Positions 1-6,015 of a stretch of 7,508 nt of DNA are shown here, in pieces. The notes below the pieces were generated by a model, which was not told the origin of the DNA, searched no databases, and worked only from the letters and a program-made list of their open reading frames with translations. The stretch is taken from the NCBI GenBank assembly GCA_045597205.1, contig JAZODT010000083.1, forward strand, positions 1 through 7,508, given 5' to 3'. A program made the position numbers and the translations under genes. The DNA is from UMGS755 sp045597205. Lineage in GTDB: Bacteria; Bacillota; Clostridia; UBA1381; UBA9506. Position 1 is the first letter of the stretch. The number at the start of each line of letters is the position of its first letter.

Positions 1-1122
1 TTTTATAATGTAATATAAAGCATCGACGGCTTTTCGAATTTCTCTTTTTGTTGTAAAGTACCCAAAACTAAAACGAATGCAACCTGTTTTTTCTGTTCCC
101 AATGCTTTGTGTGCAGAAGGTGCACAATGTAAGCCGCTTCGTGTCGCTATATGATATTCTGTATTGAGTTTTTGTGAAACCTCCACACAATCCATTCCAT
201 TCACATTCATGGCCACAACAGCCAGTTTTTCCGCACAGCCGTAGATGGAAATTTCTTTCATATTTTTAATACTTTCTGTAAATTCTGTCAGCAACATGTG
301 TTCATATTCATAAATGGTTTTAACACCTTCGTCGAGAATAAATTTGACAGCAGCACCTAATCCGGCAATGGCCGGCACATTGAGCGTACCACTTTCCAAC
401 CGGTCTGGCATATCTTCCGGTTGTAGCAAAAGTTCAGATTGGCTACCTGTGCCGCCCTCTGTTATGGTATTTAATAAAATCCCTTCACGAACGTATAAAC
501 CGCCGCTCCCTTGCGGTCCGTATAACCCTTTATGACCCGGAAAAGCCAGCAAATCAACCTGTGTGGCATTAATATCCAACACACCTGCGCTTTGTGCCCC
601 ATCCACCATGAAATAGGCACCATATTGATGTACAATGCTCCCTAACGTTTCAATATCATAAAAATTACCACAAACATTAGATGCGTGAGTACAAATAACC
701 AATTTGGTGTTTGGTTGAAAATATTGCATAAAATGAAAGGCGTTTAGCTCTCCGTTTTCTGTTGCCGGCACAATGGAATAGGTGATGATTCCTCGACGTC
801 TGAGGCTTTCTAACGGCCTTAAAACAGAATTATGCTCCATTGCACTGACAACTACATGATCGCCTGGTTTAATAATACCTTTAATACCTGCATTGATGGC
901 CCCTGTTGTGTTATTAAAAAAAGCAATTTGTTCCGGTGTATTAATATGAAATAATTCGCACAGTTTTTCTCTTGTATCATATACAATTTCTCCGGCCGTA
1001 ACAGAAGGGGTGTGGCCGCCACGGCCGGGGTTGGCGCTACATTTCATCATCGTATCCATCACAGCTTTATAAACGATTTTTGGCTTAACAAATGATGTTG
1101 CAGCGTAATCAAGATAAATCAT
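1..1122 (-). CDS. cysteine desulfurase family protein (aminotransferase class V), C-terminus cut by window edge
   Basis: A PLP-dependent fold-type I enzyme that would take sulfur from cysteine as an enzyme persulfide, giving alanine, for Fe-S cluster or thio-cofactor assembly in the cytoplasm. From the ATG at 1122 I read 374 codons with no stop before base 1. The N-terminus MIYLDYAAT is typical of the family. The cofactor site is visible: His97 in MEHNS, Asp174 in MVDGAQSAG and the Schiff-base lysine Lys198 in FPGHKGLYGPQG. Cys333 in RSGLHCAP sits in the catalytic loop, and the following GCIRFSFGYF matches the end of the family. Relatives are about 380 residues, so only a few are missing. The start has an AGGAGG site (1134-1129) six bases upstream. 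It is divergent from the small-gene cluster. The exact subclass (SufS-like, or the stand-alone Firmicutes desulfurase family) and the acceptor protein cannot be settled here, because no scaffold or SufU gene is visible. Confidence 0.93.
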   Translation of the reverse strand, partial: MIYLDYAATSFVKPKIVYKAVMDTMMKCSANPGRGGHTPSVTAGEIVYDTREKLCELFHINTPEQIAFFNNTTGAINAGIKGIIKPGDHVVVSAMEHNSVLRPLESLRRRGIITYSIVPATENGELNAFHFMQYFQPNTKLVICTHASNVCGNFYDIETLGSIVHQYGAYFMVDGAQSAGVLDINATQVDLLAFPGHKGLYGPQGSGGLYVREGILLNTITEGGTGSQSELLLQPEDMPDRLESGTLNVPAIAGLGAAVKFILDEGVKTIYEYEHMLLTEFTESIKNMKEISIYGCAEKLAVVAMNVNGMDCVEVSQKLNTEYHIATRSGLHCAPSAHKALGTEKTGCIRFSFGYFTTKREIRKAVDALYYIIK

Positions 1123-1150
1123 AAAAATCCTCCTGTTATTCTATTTATAG

Positions 1151-1213
1151 ACAGTATATGATGAACAGTAAAAAAGGTTACTGTCATTATTTTTCGTTTG
1201 CATCATATACTGA
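1151..1213. promoter_or_regulatory. nested inverted-repeat element between divergent genes
   Basis: A perfect 12-bp inverted repeat, CAGTATATGATG (1152-1163) and CATCATATACTG (1201-1212), encloses a second perfect dyad, ACAGTAA (1165-1171) and TTACTGT (1178-1184). The hexamer ACAGTA thus occurs at 1151-1156 and 1165-1170, with its complement TACTGT at 1179-1184 and a one-base-short copy at 1208-1212. Each outer arm holds a TATACT: on the minus strand (1158-1153) facing the desulfurase and on the plus strand (1206-1211) facing the small genes. Neither has a good -35 at 17 bp. I infer a divergent promoter region with an operator. Folding as RNA is possible but less likely, since both transcripts would begin inside or beyond it. 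Confidence 0.55.
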
Positions 1214-1244
1214 TATTGAGAAAAGTTTTGAAAGGATGTTTTAT

Positions 1245-1496
1245 ATGTTTGATAAAAAGATAATGAAACAGCTTGAAAATATGATTAATCAAATGAAACC
1301 TTCGCAAAAAGAAAAACTGAATAATATGTTAAGCAATGAAGAAAGTTTAAAGAAAGCACTTGATGGTGTTAACACACAAAAGGCACAAGAATTGGCGAAA
1401 ACATTAAATTTAAATTTAGGAGCAAAAGATGTAAATCAATTGGTAGAAGATATAAAGAAAAATCCTGATATAATTAAAAATTTGGATAAAAAATGA
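1245..1496 (+). CDS. small helical hypothetical protein (83 aa)
   Basis: I do not recognise a named family with confidence. The product is 83 residues, highly charged (Lys-rich) and apparently all helical, with no signal peptide, membrane segment or cysteine. It contains heptad-like stretches such as MKQLENMINQMKPSQKEKL and a repeated L-x-x-x-L pattern. It is probably cytoplasmic. The frame is open from 1158, but that upstream part runs through the inverted-repeat element. I chose ATG 1245 because AAAGGA (1231-1236) lies eight bases before it and the TATACT at 1206-1211 would start transcription near 1218. It is followed after 16 bases by a second small helical gene, and the two resemble each other in style (short, Leu/Lys/Asn-rich, amphipathic), suggesting partners. 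Short proteins of this kind are common in Clostridia. A role cannot be given from the sequence. Confidence 0.75.
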   Translation: MFDKKIMKQLENMINQMKPSQKEKLNNMLSNEESLKKALDGVNTQKAQELAKTLNLNLGAKDVNQLVEDIKKNPDIIKNLDKK

Positions 1497-1512
1497 AAGA
1501 GAGGCAAAAGCA

Positions 1513-1887
1513 ATGAGCGAAGACAGCAATAAGTTACTTGAAAATTTGATGGGGATGCTGGGTGATAATCCATCAGAAACACTGGGGCAAATGCTGTCAG
1601 CATTAACGGAAAATAAAGAAAACAAAAGTGAAGAGACAGATTCAAAAGCTAAAGAGAAAGAAGAGAACAGTTTAAATTTTGACCCGGCTATGCTCTTTAA
1701 AATTCAAAACATTATGAGTCAGTTCAATCACGAAGAAACGGATGAACGAAGCGAACTGCTTAAAGCTATTAAACCTTTTTTAAGTGATGATAAAAAGTCA
1801 CAAATTGACCAAGCGATTAAGTTTTTAAAGCTTACTAAAATCGCAAAAACTGCTCAGGACATGGATTTATTTAAAGAATTACTATAG
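1513..1887 (+). CDS. helical hypothetical protein with charged linker (124 aa)
   Basis: Unknown function. Three parts are visible: an N-terminal amphipathic segment (about 1-32) rich in Met and Leu with MLGDNPSETLGQML; a Lys/Glu/Ser linker (about 33-52) that looks disordered; and a C-terminal helical region (about 53-124) with ELLKAIKPFLSDDKKSQID and IKFLKLTKIAKTAQDMD. The pattern 'LLxAIKPFL...IDxAIKFLKL' looks like a recurring C-terminal module of small clostridial proteins as I remember them, but I cannot name a Pfam entry. There is no signal peptide or membrane helix. The ribosome site GAGAGG (1499-1504) is eight bases before the ATG and only a few bases after the previous stop. The stop codon overlaps the ribosome site of the next gene. 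This tight packing supports one transcript with the genes on either side. Confidence 0.82.
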   Translation: MSEDSNKLLENLMGMLGDNPSETLGQMLSALTENKENKSEETDSKAKEKEENSLNFDPAMLFKIQNIMSQFNHEETDERSELLKAIKPFLSDDKKSQIDQAIKFLKLTKIAKTAQDMDLFKELL

Positions 1888-1902
1888 GAAAGGCAAACAA
1901 TT

Positions 1903-2205
1903 ATGGAAATGAAATATTATAATGCCAGTAACAATTTTAAAGCACCGATCCCCAGAGAGCCTAAGCCCTATACACCGCCCGTTAAAAGCGGTGAGATTAT
2001 TATTCCGCAAAAGCCGGAGAACAGTGAAAAGGAACTAATTTCGCTCCCATCCTGTCCGCAAATTAAGAAAAAATGGAGCATAGAAAACAAGGATGATATG
2101 TTTTTGTTGGGGTTAATTTTAGTTCTTTTAATGAATCAATGTGATGATTATGTTTTATTATTCATTTTAGGATATTTGTTGTTTGTAAACAAAGGAAAGG
2201 CTTAA
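1903..2205 (+). CDS. Pro-rich small membrane-associated hypothetical protein with duplicated hydrophobic tail (100 aa)
   Basis: Unknown function. The first half (about 14-55) is proline-rich and polar (APIPREPKPYTPPVKSG), probably unstructured. The second half has two similar hydrophobic stretches, each opened by an Asp pair: DDMFLLGLILVLL (64-76) and DDYVLLFILGYLL (81-93), then a short basic end (NKGKA). Each stretch is about 12 residues, too short for a normal single span, so they may form a membrane hairpin, one bent span or a self-assembling surface. Cys51 and Cys80 are present. The ribosome site AGGAAAGG (1886-1893) overlaps the previous stop, nine bases before the ATG. Similar 'DDxLLL...DDxLLL' tails occur in short proteins of spore-forming Clostridia as I recall them, so a sporulation or envelope role is possible but not shown. 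It is the last gene of the three-gene cluster. Confidence 0.8.
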   Translation: MEMKYYNASNNFKAPIPREPKPYTPPVKSGEIIIPQKPENSEKELISLPSCPQIKKKWSIENKDDMFLLGLILVLLMNQCDDYVLLFILGYLLFVNKGKA

Positions 2206-2237
2206 GACCGGATTAGTTTAACAATCATTGGGTTTGT

Positions 2238-2266
2238 TTGACATTTATAAAAAAATTTGCTATACT
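2238..2266 (+). promoter_or_regulatory. near-consensus SigA promoter of the YdcF-family gene
   Basis: TTGACA (2238-2243), a 17-bp spacer and TATACT (2261-2266) preceded by TGC, giving an extended -10. Transcription should begin near 2273. This lies downstream of the TTG at 2228, so it rules out that codon as the start for this transcript and supports TTG 2300. Confidence 0.85.
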
Positions 2267-2299
2267 CAAGAAAAGATTAGAACAGGGAAGTGGACAAGC

Positions 2300-3052
2300 T
2301 TGAAAAAAATTTTGCGGTTTATATTATTTTTAATAGCGATTATCATTTTAGTGAATGTTGCCTATTTATGGTTAGTTTCAAATACGAATCTGGGTCTGAT
2401 TTTAGCGACGGTTCTAGGTGTTTTTTTGTTTTTTTATGCTTTATTTTTTGATGGGTTTAACAGTTTATTAGATAATCGGTTTGGCAAATATATTAAAACC
2501 ATTTTGCTCATTGCTTTTATAGGCTTTGCGTTTATTGCCTCTTTAATTACCATATCCGGCAATATGGATACGGTGACTTTTCAAGAGCAGGCTGTGATTG
2601 TATTGGGTGCGGGTATTCATGGTGAAACGCCATCAAAACCACTCATAAAACGGCTTGAAGCCACGTTGCGTTATCACAAACTGAACCCAGATGCTTATAT
2701 TATTGTCACAGGCGGTCAAGGCGCACAAGAAACAATTACAGAGGCAGAATCTATGAAACGCTATCTTGAGATGCATGGCGTTAATCCGGAAAAGATTATT
2801 AAAGAAGAGCAGGCGACATCAACGTATGAAAACTTTCTTTTTTCAAAGGCAATTTTAGACGAAACGTTAGGAAACAGCTATAAAACAGCCTATATAACCA
2901 ACAGTTTTCACACCTATCGTGCCGGACGTGTGGCAAAATCTGCCGGTTTAATGGCTAGCAGAATGCATGCAGAAAACGAGTTGTTAACCTTACTCCCTGA
3001 TTATTTTAGAGAAAGTTGTGCCGTTTTTCTTTATTGGATAACGGGTAAGTAA
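2300..3052 (+). CDS. YdcF/DUF218-family membrane-anchored protein (250 aa)
   Basis: Belongs to the YdcF/SanA/ElyC (DUF218) family, whose members act at the envelope; a few are tied to cell-wall precursor or vancomycin-barrier phenotypes, but no reaction is established. Three hydrophobic helices (about 5-25, 31-50 and 66-86) precede the DUF218 domain (about 95-248), which shows VIVLGAGIHG (99-108), RLEAT (118-122), IIVTGGQG (134-141) with TEAESM (147-152), STYEN (174-178) and ITNSFHTYRAGR (199-210). The domain probably faces outside. I chose TTG 2300 because the strong promoter at 2238-2266 lies between it and the earlier in-frame TTG 2228, an AGGGAAG (2284-2290) lies nine bases before it, and the product then starts MKKILRF directly before the first helix. 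An unusual TTG start may keep expression low. It can also be read through from the small-gene cluster, as no terminator separates them. Confidence 0.85.
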   Translation: MKKILRFILFLIAIIILVNVAYLWLVSNTNLGLILATVLGVFLFFYALFFDGFNSLLDNRFGKYIKTILLIAFIGFAFIASLITISGNMDTVTFQEQAVIVLGAGIHGETPSKPLIKRLEATLRYHKLNPDAYIIVTGGQGAQETITEAESMKRYLEMHGVNPEKIIKEEQATSTYENFLFSKAILDETLGNSYKTAYITNSFHTYRAGRVAKSAGLMASRMHAENELLTLLPDYFRESCAVFLYWITGK

Positions 3053-3060
3053 ATAAGCAA

Positions 3061-3100
3061 AAAAAGAGGGTGTAGTTCAAAATGCTACAGCCCCTTTTTT
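3061..3100. terminator. bidirectional terminator between convergent ydcF-like gene and glyA
   Basis: TGTAG (3071-3075) pairs with CTACA (3085-3089) around a 9-base loop. After a G-G mismatch, GG pairs with CC, followed by an A-C mismatch and further pairing into A-tract/T-tract flanks (3061-3065 with 3095-3099). T-runs lie on the exit side in both directions, and the hairpin sits directly between two converging stop codons, so it probably ends both transcripts. Confidence 0.8.
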
Positions 3101-3102
3101 TA

Positions 3103-4341
3103 TTATCTGTATAAAGGATATTTAGCACAAAGTGCTGCAACCCGTTCGTTCACTTCGTTTTTCTTATTGTCAAAGTCTGTGATGGTCATGTAAATCAGTT
3201 TTGCAATTTCTGCCATATCTTCTTCATTCATGCCACGACTGGTAGAAGCCGGTGTACCAATGCGGATACCGCTTGTAACAAAGGGACTTTGTGTTTCAAA
3301 AGGAATGGTATTTTTGTTAACGGTAATGTGAACCTCATCCAGCATGTGTTCAGCATCCTTACCGGTTACATTAAGGTTTGTTAAATCAGCCAGCATCAAG
3401 TGATTATCGGTACCGCCGGATACTAAGTTAATACCTTCCTTCATTAAACCGTTTGCCAAGGCAGCAGCATTTTTAACAACCTGTTGCTGATATGTTTTAA
3501 AATCGTCCTGCAATGCTTCTTCAAGACAAACAGCTTTAGCCGCAATAACGTGCATTAAGGGACCGCCTTGAATACCGGGGAAAATGGCTTTATCAATCAT
3601 TTTTGCATGCTCTTCTTTGCAAAGAATCAAACCACCGCGTGGACCGCGCAGAGTTTTGTGTGTGGTTGTTGTAACAAAGTCAGCATAAGGAACCGGATTG
3701 GGATGTAAACCGGCAGCCACCAAACCGGCAATGTGAGCCATATCCACCATAAAGTAAGCGCCAACTTCTTTTGCAATGTTTGCAAATTTAGCAAAATCAA
3801 TCTTTCTGGGATATGCACTGGCTCCGGCCAAAATTAATTTGGGCTTATGCTCTAAAGCAAGTTTTCTCACTTCATCGTAATCAATGGTGTTGGTATCTTC
3901 TGTAACACCGTAAGGGACGATGTTAAAGTATTTACCGGAGATGTTAACCGGGCTGCCGTGAGACAAATGTCCGCCGTGGGACAGATTCATACCCAATACC
4001 GTATCACCAGGCTTTAATGCCGCAAAAAATACTGCCAGGTTGGCCTGTGCACCGGAATGGGGCTGTACGTTGGCGTGGTCGGCACCGAACAGCTTTTTTG
4101 CACGTTCAATGGCTAGGCTTTCAGCAACGTCAACATACTGGCAGCCACCATAATAGCGCTTGCCGGGATAACCTTCGGCATATTTATTGGTAAGAGGAGA
4201 ACCCATCGCTGCCATCACTGCAGGAGAAACAAAGTTTTCTGAAGCAATTAGCTCAATATTCTGGTTTTGTCTGCCGATTTCTTGCATAATGACTTCAGCA
4301 ATCTGTGGGTCGGTCTTTTTAACATCGTCAAATGAAAACAT
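3103..4341 (-). CDS. glyA: serine hydroxymethyltransferase
   Basis: A cytoplasmic PLP enzyme that interconverts serine plus tetrahydrofolate with glycine plus 5,10-methylene-tetrahydrofolate, the main entry to one-carbon metabolism for purines, thymidylate and methionine. At 412 residues it matches the bacterial family length. Key sites are visible: ELIASENFVSP (30-40), TNKYAEGYPGKRYYGG (51-66), SGAQAN (96-101), Asp200 and His203 in MVDMAHIAG, and the Schiff-base Lys229 in TTTTHKTLRGPRGG. The ATG has AAGGAGCTG upstream with normal spacing. It lies 44 bases behind a four-helix membrane protein gene, which itself follows rsmE. No promoter is evident in that gap, so I infer it is the last gene of that operon, ended by the hairpin at 3061-3100. 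No riboswitch-like structure is seen in front of it. Confidence 0.98.
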   Translation of the reverse strand: MFSFDDVKKTDPQIAEVIMQEIGRQNQNIELIASENFVSPAVMAAMGSPLTNKYAEGYPGKRYYGGCQYVDVAESLAIERAKKLFGADHANVQPHSGAQANLAVFFAALKPGDTVLGMNLSHGGHLSHGSPVNISGKYFNIVPYGVTEDTNTIDYDEVRKLALEHKPKLILAGASAYPRKIDFAKFANIAKEVGAYFMVDMAHIAGLVAAGLHPNPVPYADFVTTTTHKTLRGPRGGLILCKEEHAKMIDKAIFPGIQGGPLMHVIAAKAVCLEEALQDDFKTYQQQVVKNAAALANGLMKEGINLVSGGTDNHLMLADLTNLNVTGKDAEHMLDEVHITVNKNTIPFETQSPFVTSGIRIGTPASTSRGMNEEDMAEIAKLIYMTITDFDNKKNEVNERVAALCAKYPLYR

Positions 4342-4385
4342 TTCTAACAGCTCCTTATATTAATGTAATTTTTACCATTTATCCT

Positions 4386-4841
4386 TTATTTTCTTCTTTT
4401 CTTTTTCTTGCTGTGCACAATTTTCTCGGCATCAGATTTAACTAAAGGTTTTTTGAGTTGTGTAGCTGTGATAATTGTTAAAACAATAAAATATACTGCC
4501 ATCGCAATATAAACAGTAATCACAGCTTTTGCATTTGTGTAAGCAGGAATCCAGTTCAGCTTTACCAGATAGAGTAGAGCAGAACCAATCAATGTTCCAA
4601 GACAAATAGCACTATAGTTAGTAACAGCCGGTTTTTTAGTTTTGCCGTAAACAAAAAGGAAAACGCCCAAAACCAGACTGATAATACCTACAATTAAAAT
4701 TACTGCAAATGCTGCATTGGAAGCTTTTATACCGCTGCGAAGCGCAGAGTTAAGGTATAAAAGAACAAGACTGGCGGTTAACAGAATACCGAAGTTTAAG
4801 ACCAAACGGTTTGAAAGTTGTTCTCTTTTTTCTTTTGTCAT
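4386..4841 (-). CDS. four-helix integral membrane protein with basic tail, function unknown (151 aa)
   Basis: I do not recognise the family. Starting at ATG 4841, four hydrophobic helices are clear (about 13-31, 43-66, 76-93 and 105-126), joined by short polar loops. After the last helix comes a strongly basic C-terminus ending in SKKKKRRK, expected on the cytoplasmic side. The N-terminus is also charged (TKEKREQ), so both ends are likely inside. No catalytic or metal motif stands out. A GTG at 4850 is in frame, but it lies only one base behind the AGGAG (4856-4852), so I prefer the ATG ten bases away. It sits between rsmE (41-50 bases upstream) and glyA (44 bases downstream) on the same strand and is probably co-transcribed. 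Neither neighbour gives a clear hint to its role. Confidence 0.85.
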   Translation of the reverse strand: MTKEKREQLSNRLVLNFGILLTASLVLLYLNSALRSGIKASNAAFAVILIVGIISLVLGVFLFVYGKTKKPAVTNYSAICLGTLIGSALLYLVKLNWIPAYTNAKAVITVYIAMAVYFIVLTIITATQLKKPLVKSDAEKIVHSKKKKRRK

Positions 4842-4891
4842 AATGACCACACTCCTAAATTTTTAGATATTAATTACTACAAGTAGCATAA

Positions 4892-5629
4892 TTAACGGTT
4901 CATTTCGTCCCATTCATATAGCAACAGAGAAAGTGCAATCATGCCGGCCGTTTCTGTTCGCAAAATTCGGGGACCTAATGTAACCGAATGGGCACCTAAG
5001 GATTTAAGTGTTTCAACTTCTTCTGGAGAAAAGCCACCTTCAGGGCCAATGAAAATACCAGCTGAAGCACGTTTTTTGCTTTTGAGTGCTGTGCGGACGG
5101 GGTTTGCCTGCTCATCTTCATAGGGGAGTAATAAAAATTCGGGTAAATTGCTTCCTTTTAATTCATCCATCGTAATTGGCGGAGCAATGTGAGGAATAAC
5201 ACCACGCCCACATTGTTTAGCAGCGGATTCAGCCGTTTTACGCCAGCGTTCTAGTTTTTTTTTAGCCTGCTCAGCGGTTAGCTTCACAACGCTGCGACTC
5301 ATCTGCACCGGCACAATGGTATGCACGCCGACCTCAGTACACTTTTCAATAATCCATTCCATTTTTCCTTGTTTGGGAAGACCTTGAAATAATGTTATTT
5401 TCGTTTCGGGCTCTGTTGTGCAAGGATAGGAACGAACAATGTCAGCCCTGATGAAATCTTTTGTTATAGACGTTATCACGGTTTCATAATCGTTGCCGGT
5501 ACCGTCACAAATAAAAAGAGTTTCGCCGCACTTTGTGCGCAAAACTTTTGCAATGTGATTCACATCCGGTCCGGTTACGGTTACCGTTTTATCTGTTATT
5601 TGGCTTTTATCGACAAAAAACTTTGACAT
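4892..5629 (-). CDS. rsmE: 16S rRNA (uracil(1498)-N3)-methyltransferase
   Basis: An RsmE-family SPOUT methyltransferase that uses S-adenosylmethionine to methylate U1498 of 16S rRNA in the small subunit. Family marks in order: an N-terminal PUA-like region with HIAKVLR (25-31), GLPKQGKMEWIIEKCTEVG (83-101), ERWRKTAESAAKQCGR (127-142), the SAM-knot motifs IFIGPEGGFSPEE (192-204) and LGPRILRTETAG (218-229). The length (245) is typical. The ribosome site GGAG lies eight bases before the ATG and a consensus promoter (5687-5659) lies just upstream. In many Firmicutes rsmE follows prmA; here it is instead first in its operon, ahead of a membrane protein and glyA. Confidence 0.97.
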   Translation of the reverse strand: MSKFFVDKSQITDKTVTVTGPDVNHIAKVLRTKCGETLFICDGTGNDYETVITSITKDFIRADIVRSYPCTTEPETKITLFQGLPKQGKMEWIIEKCTEVGVHTIVPVQMSRSVVKLTAEQAKKKLERWRKTAESAAKQCGRGVIPHIAPPITMDELKGSNLPEFLLLPYEDEQANPVRTALKSKKRASAGIFIGPEGGFSPEEVETLKSLGAHSVTLGPRILRTETAGMIALSLLLYEWDEMNR

Positions 5630-5658
5630 AACATATTCTCCAACAATTCAATGTCATA

Positions 5659-5687
5659 AGTATATCATTTTATAGTATAATTGTCAA
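5659..5687 (-). promoter_or_regulatory. consensus extended -10 SigA promoter of the rsmE operon
   Basis: On the minus strand: TTGACA (5687-5682), a 17-bp spacer and TATACT (5664-5659) preceded by TGA. Transcription should start near 5652, about 20 bases before the rsmE ATG, just enough room for the GGAG site. No operator dyad is obvious, which fits constitutive expression. Confidence 0.88.
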
Positions 5688-5719
5688 GATTTAATCACAA
5701 AATATAGTGGAAAAAGTAG

Positions 5720-5760
5720 AAAAAGCGAAGCCAAATAATCCATTTGACTTCGCTTTTTTT
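5720..5760 (-). terminator. hairpin terminator after the YtxH-like gene
   Basis: GCGAAG (5725-5730) pairs with CTTCGC (5748-5753). After one C-A mismatch, CAAAT (5732-5736) pairs with ATTTG (5742-5746) around a 5-base loop. An A-run (5720-5724) and a T-run (5754-5760) flank the stem. On the minus strand it lies 20-60 bases past the stop of the 55-residue gene and is followed by T-rich sequence, so it ends the Asp23-proC operon before the rsmE promoter begins. Confidence 0.85.
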
Positions 5761-5779
5761 AATTTTTAGATTTAAATTG

Positions 5780-5947
5780 TTATTTTGCCATCATAGCGTC
5801 TATTACGGTGCCCATTGTTTTGAACATGGAATGGGTTCCTTTGTGGAGCTTCCGGCGTTGTTTATCACTGACTGGATCCATTACCATAGTCAAAGCTGAA
5901 CCAACCAAAGCACCGGCAATTACGCCACCTAAAAAACTAATTTTCAT
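5780..5947 (-). CDS. YtxH-like small membrane protein (55 aa)
   Basis: A complete 55-residue gene: MKISFLGGVIAGALVGSAL, then TMVMDPVSDKQRRKLHKGT and a C-terminal amphipathic stretch ending in VIDAMMAK. A Gly/Ala-rich single helix (about 4-23) with small-residue spacing is followed by a basic region, the layout of YtxH/GvpP-like mini-proteins common in Firmicutes. The role is unknown; an envelope or stress link is often suggested for this group. The ATG has a strong GGAGGT ribosome site with short spacing, evidence that this short frame is real. It lies 68 bases after proC and directly before the terminator, so it is likely the last gene of the Asp23-proC unit. Placing an Asp23 stress-type protein and a YtxH-like protein in one transcript is consistent with an envelope role for both, though this is inference. 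Confidence 0.8.
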   Translation of the reverse strand: MKISFLGGVIAGALVGSALTMVMDPVSDKQRRKLHKGTHSMFKTMGTVIDAMMAK

Positions 5948-6015
5948 TTGATTACCTCCACAACTTAATCATCCATTTATAGTATGTATCAGAAATCAAA
6001 AATTATGCAAACTGG

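Noticed and set aside
314..535. Plus-strand open frame of 73 codons
   Set aside because: It lies opposite the cysteine desulfurase, including the codon for its catalytic lysine, and has no ribosome site or plausible protein composition.
1158..1244. Upstream 29-codon extension of the first small protein
   Set aside because: It runs through the inverted-repeat element, has no ribosome site and starts before the likely transcription start. ATG 1245 has AAAGGA at proper spacing.
4342..4385. Riboswitch or leader in front of glyA
   Set aside because: Only 44 bases lie between the genes, with no stable stem or terminator.
5948..6015. Possible separate promoter for the 55-residue gene (TTGCAT and CATACT)
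   Set aside because: Both boxes are poor and spacing is 18 bp. Co-transcription with proC explains the gene equally well.
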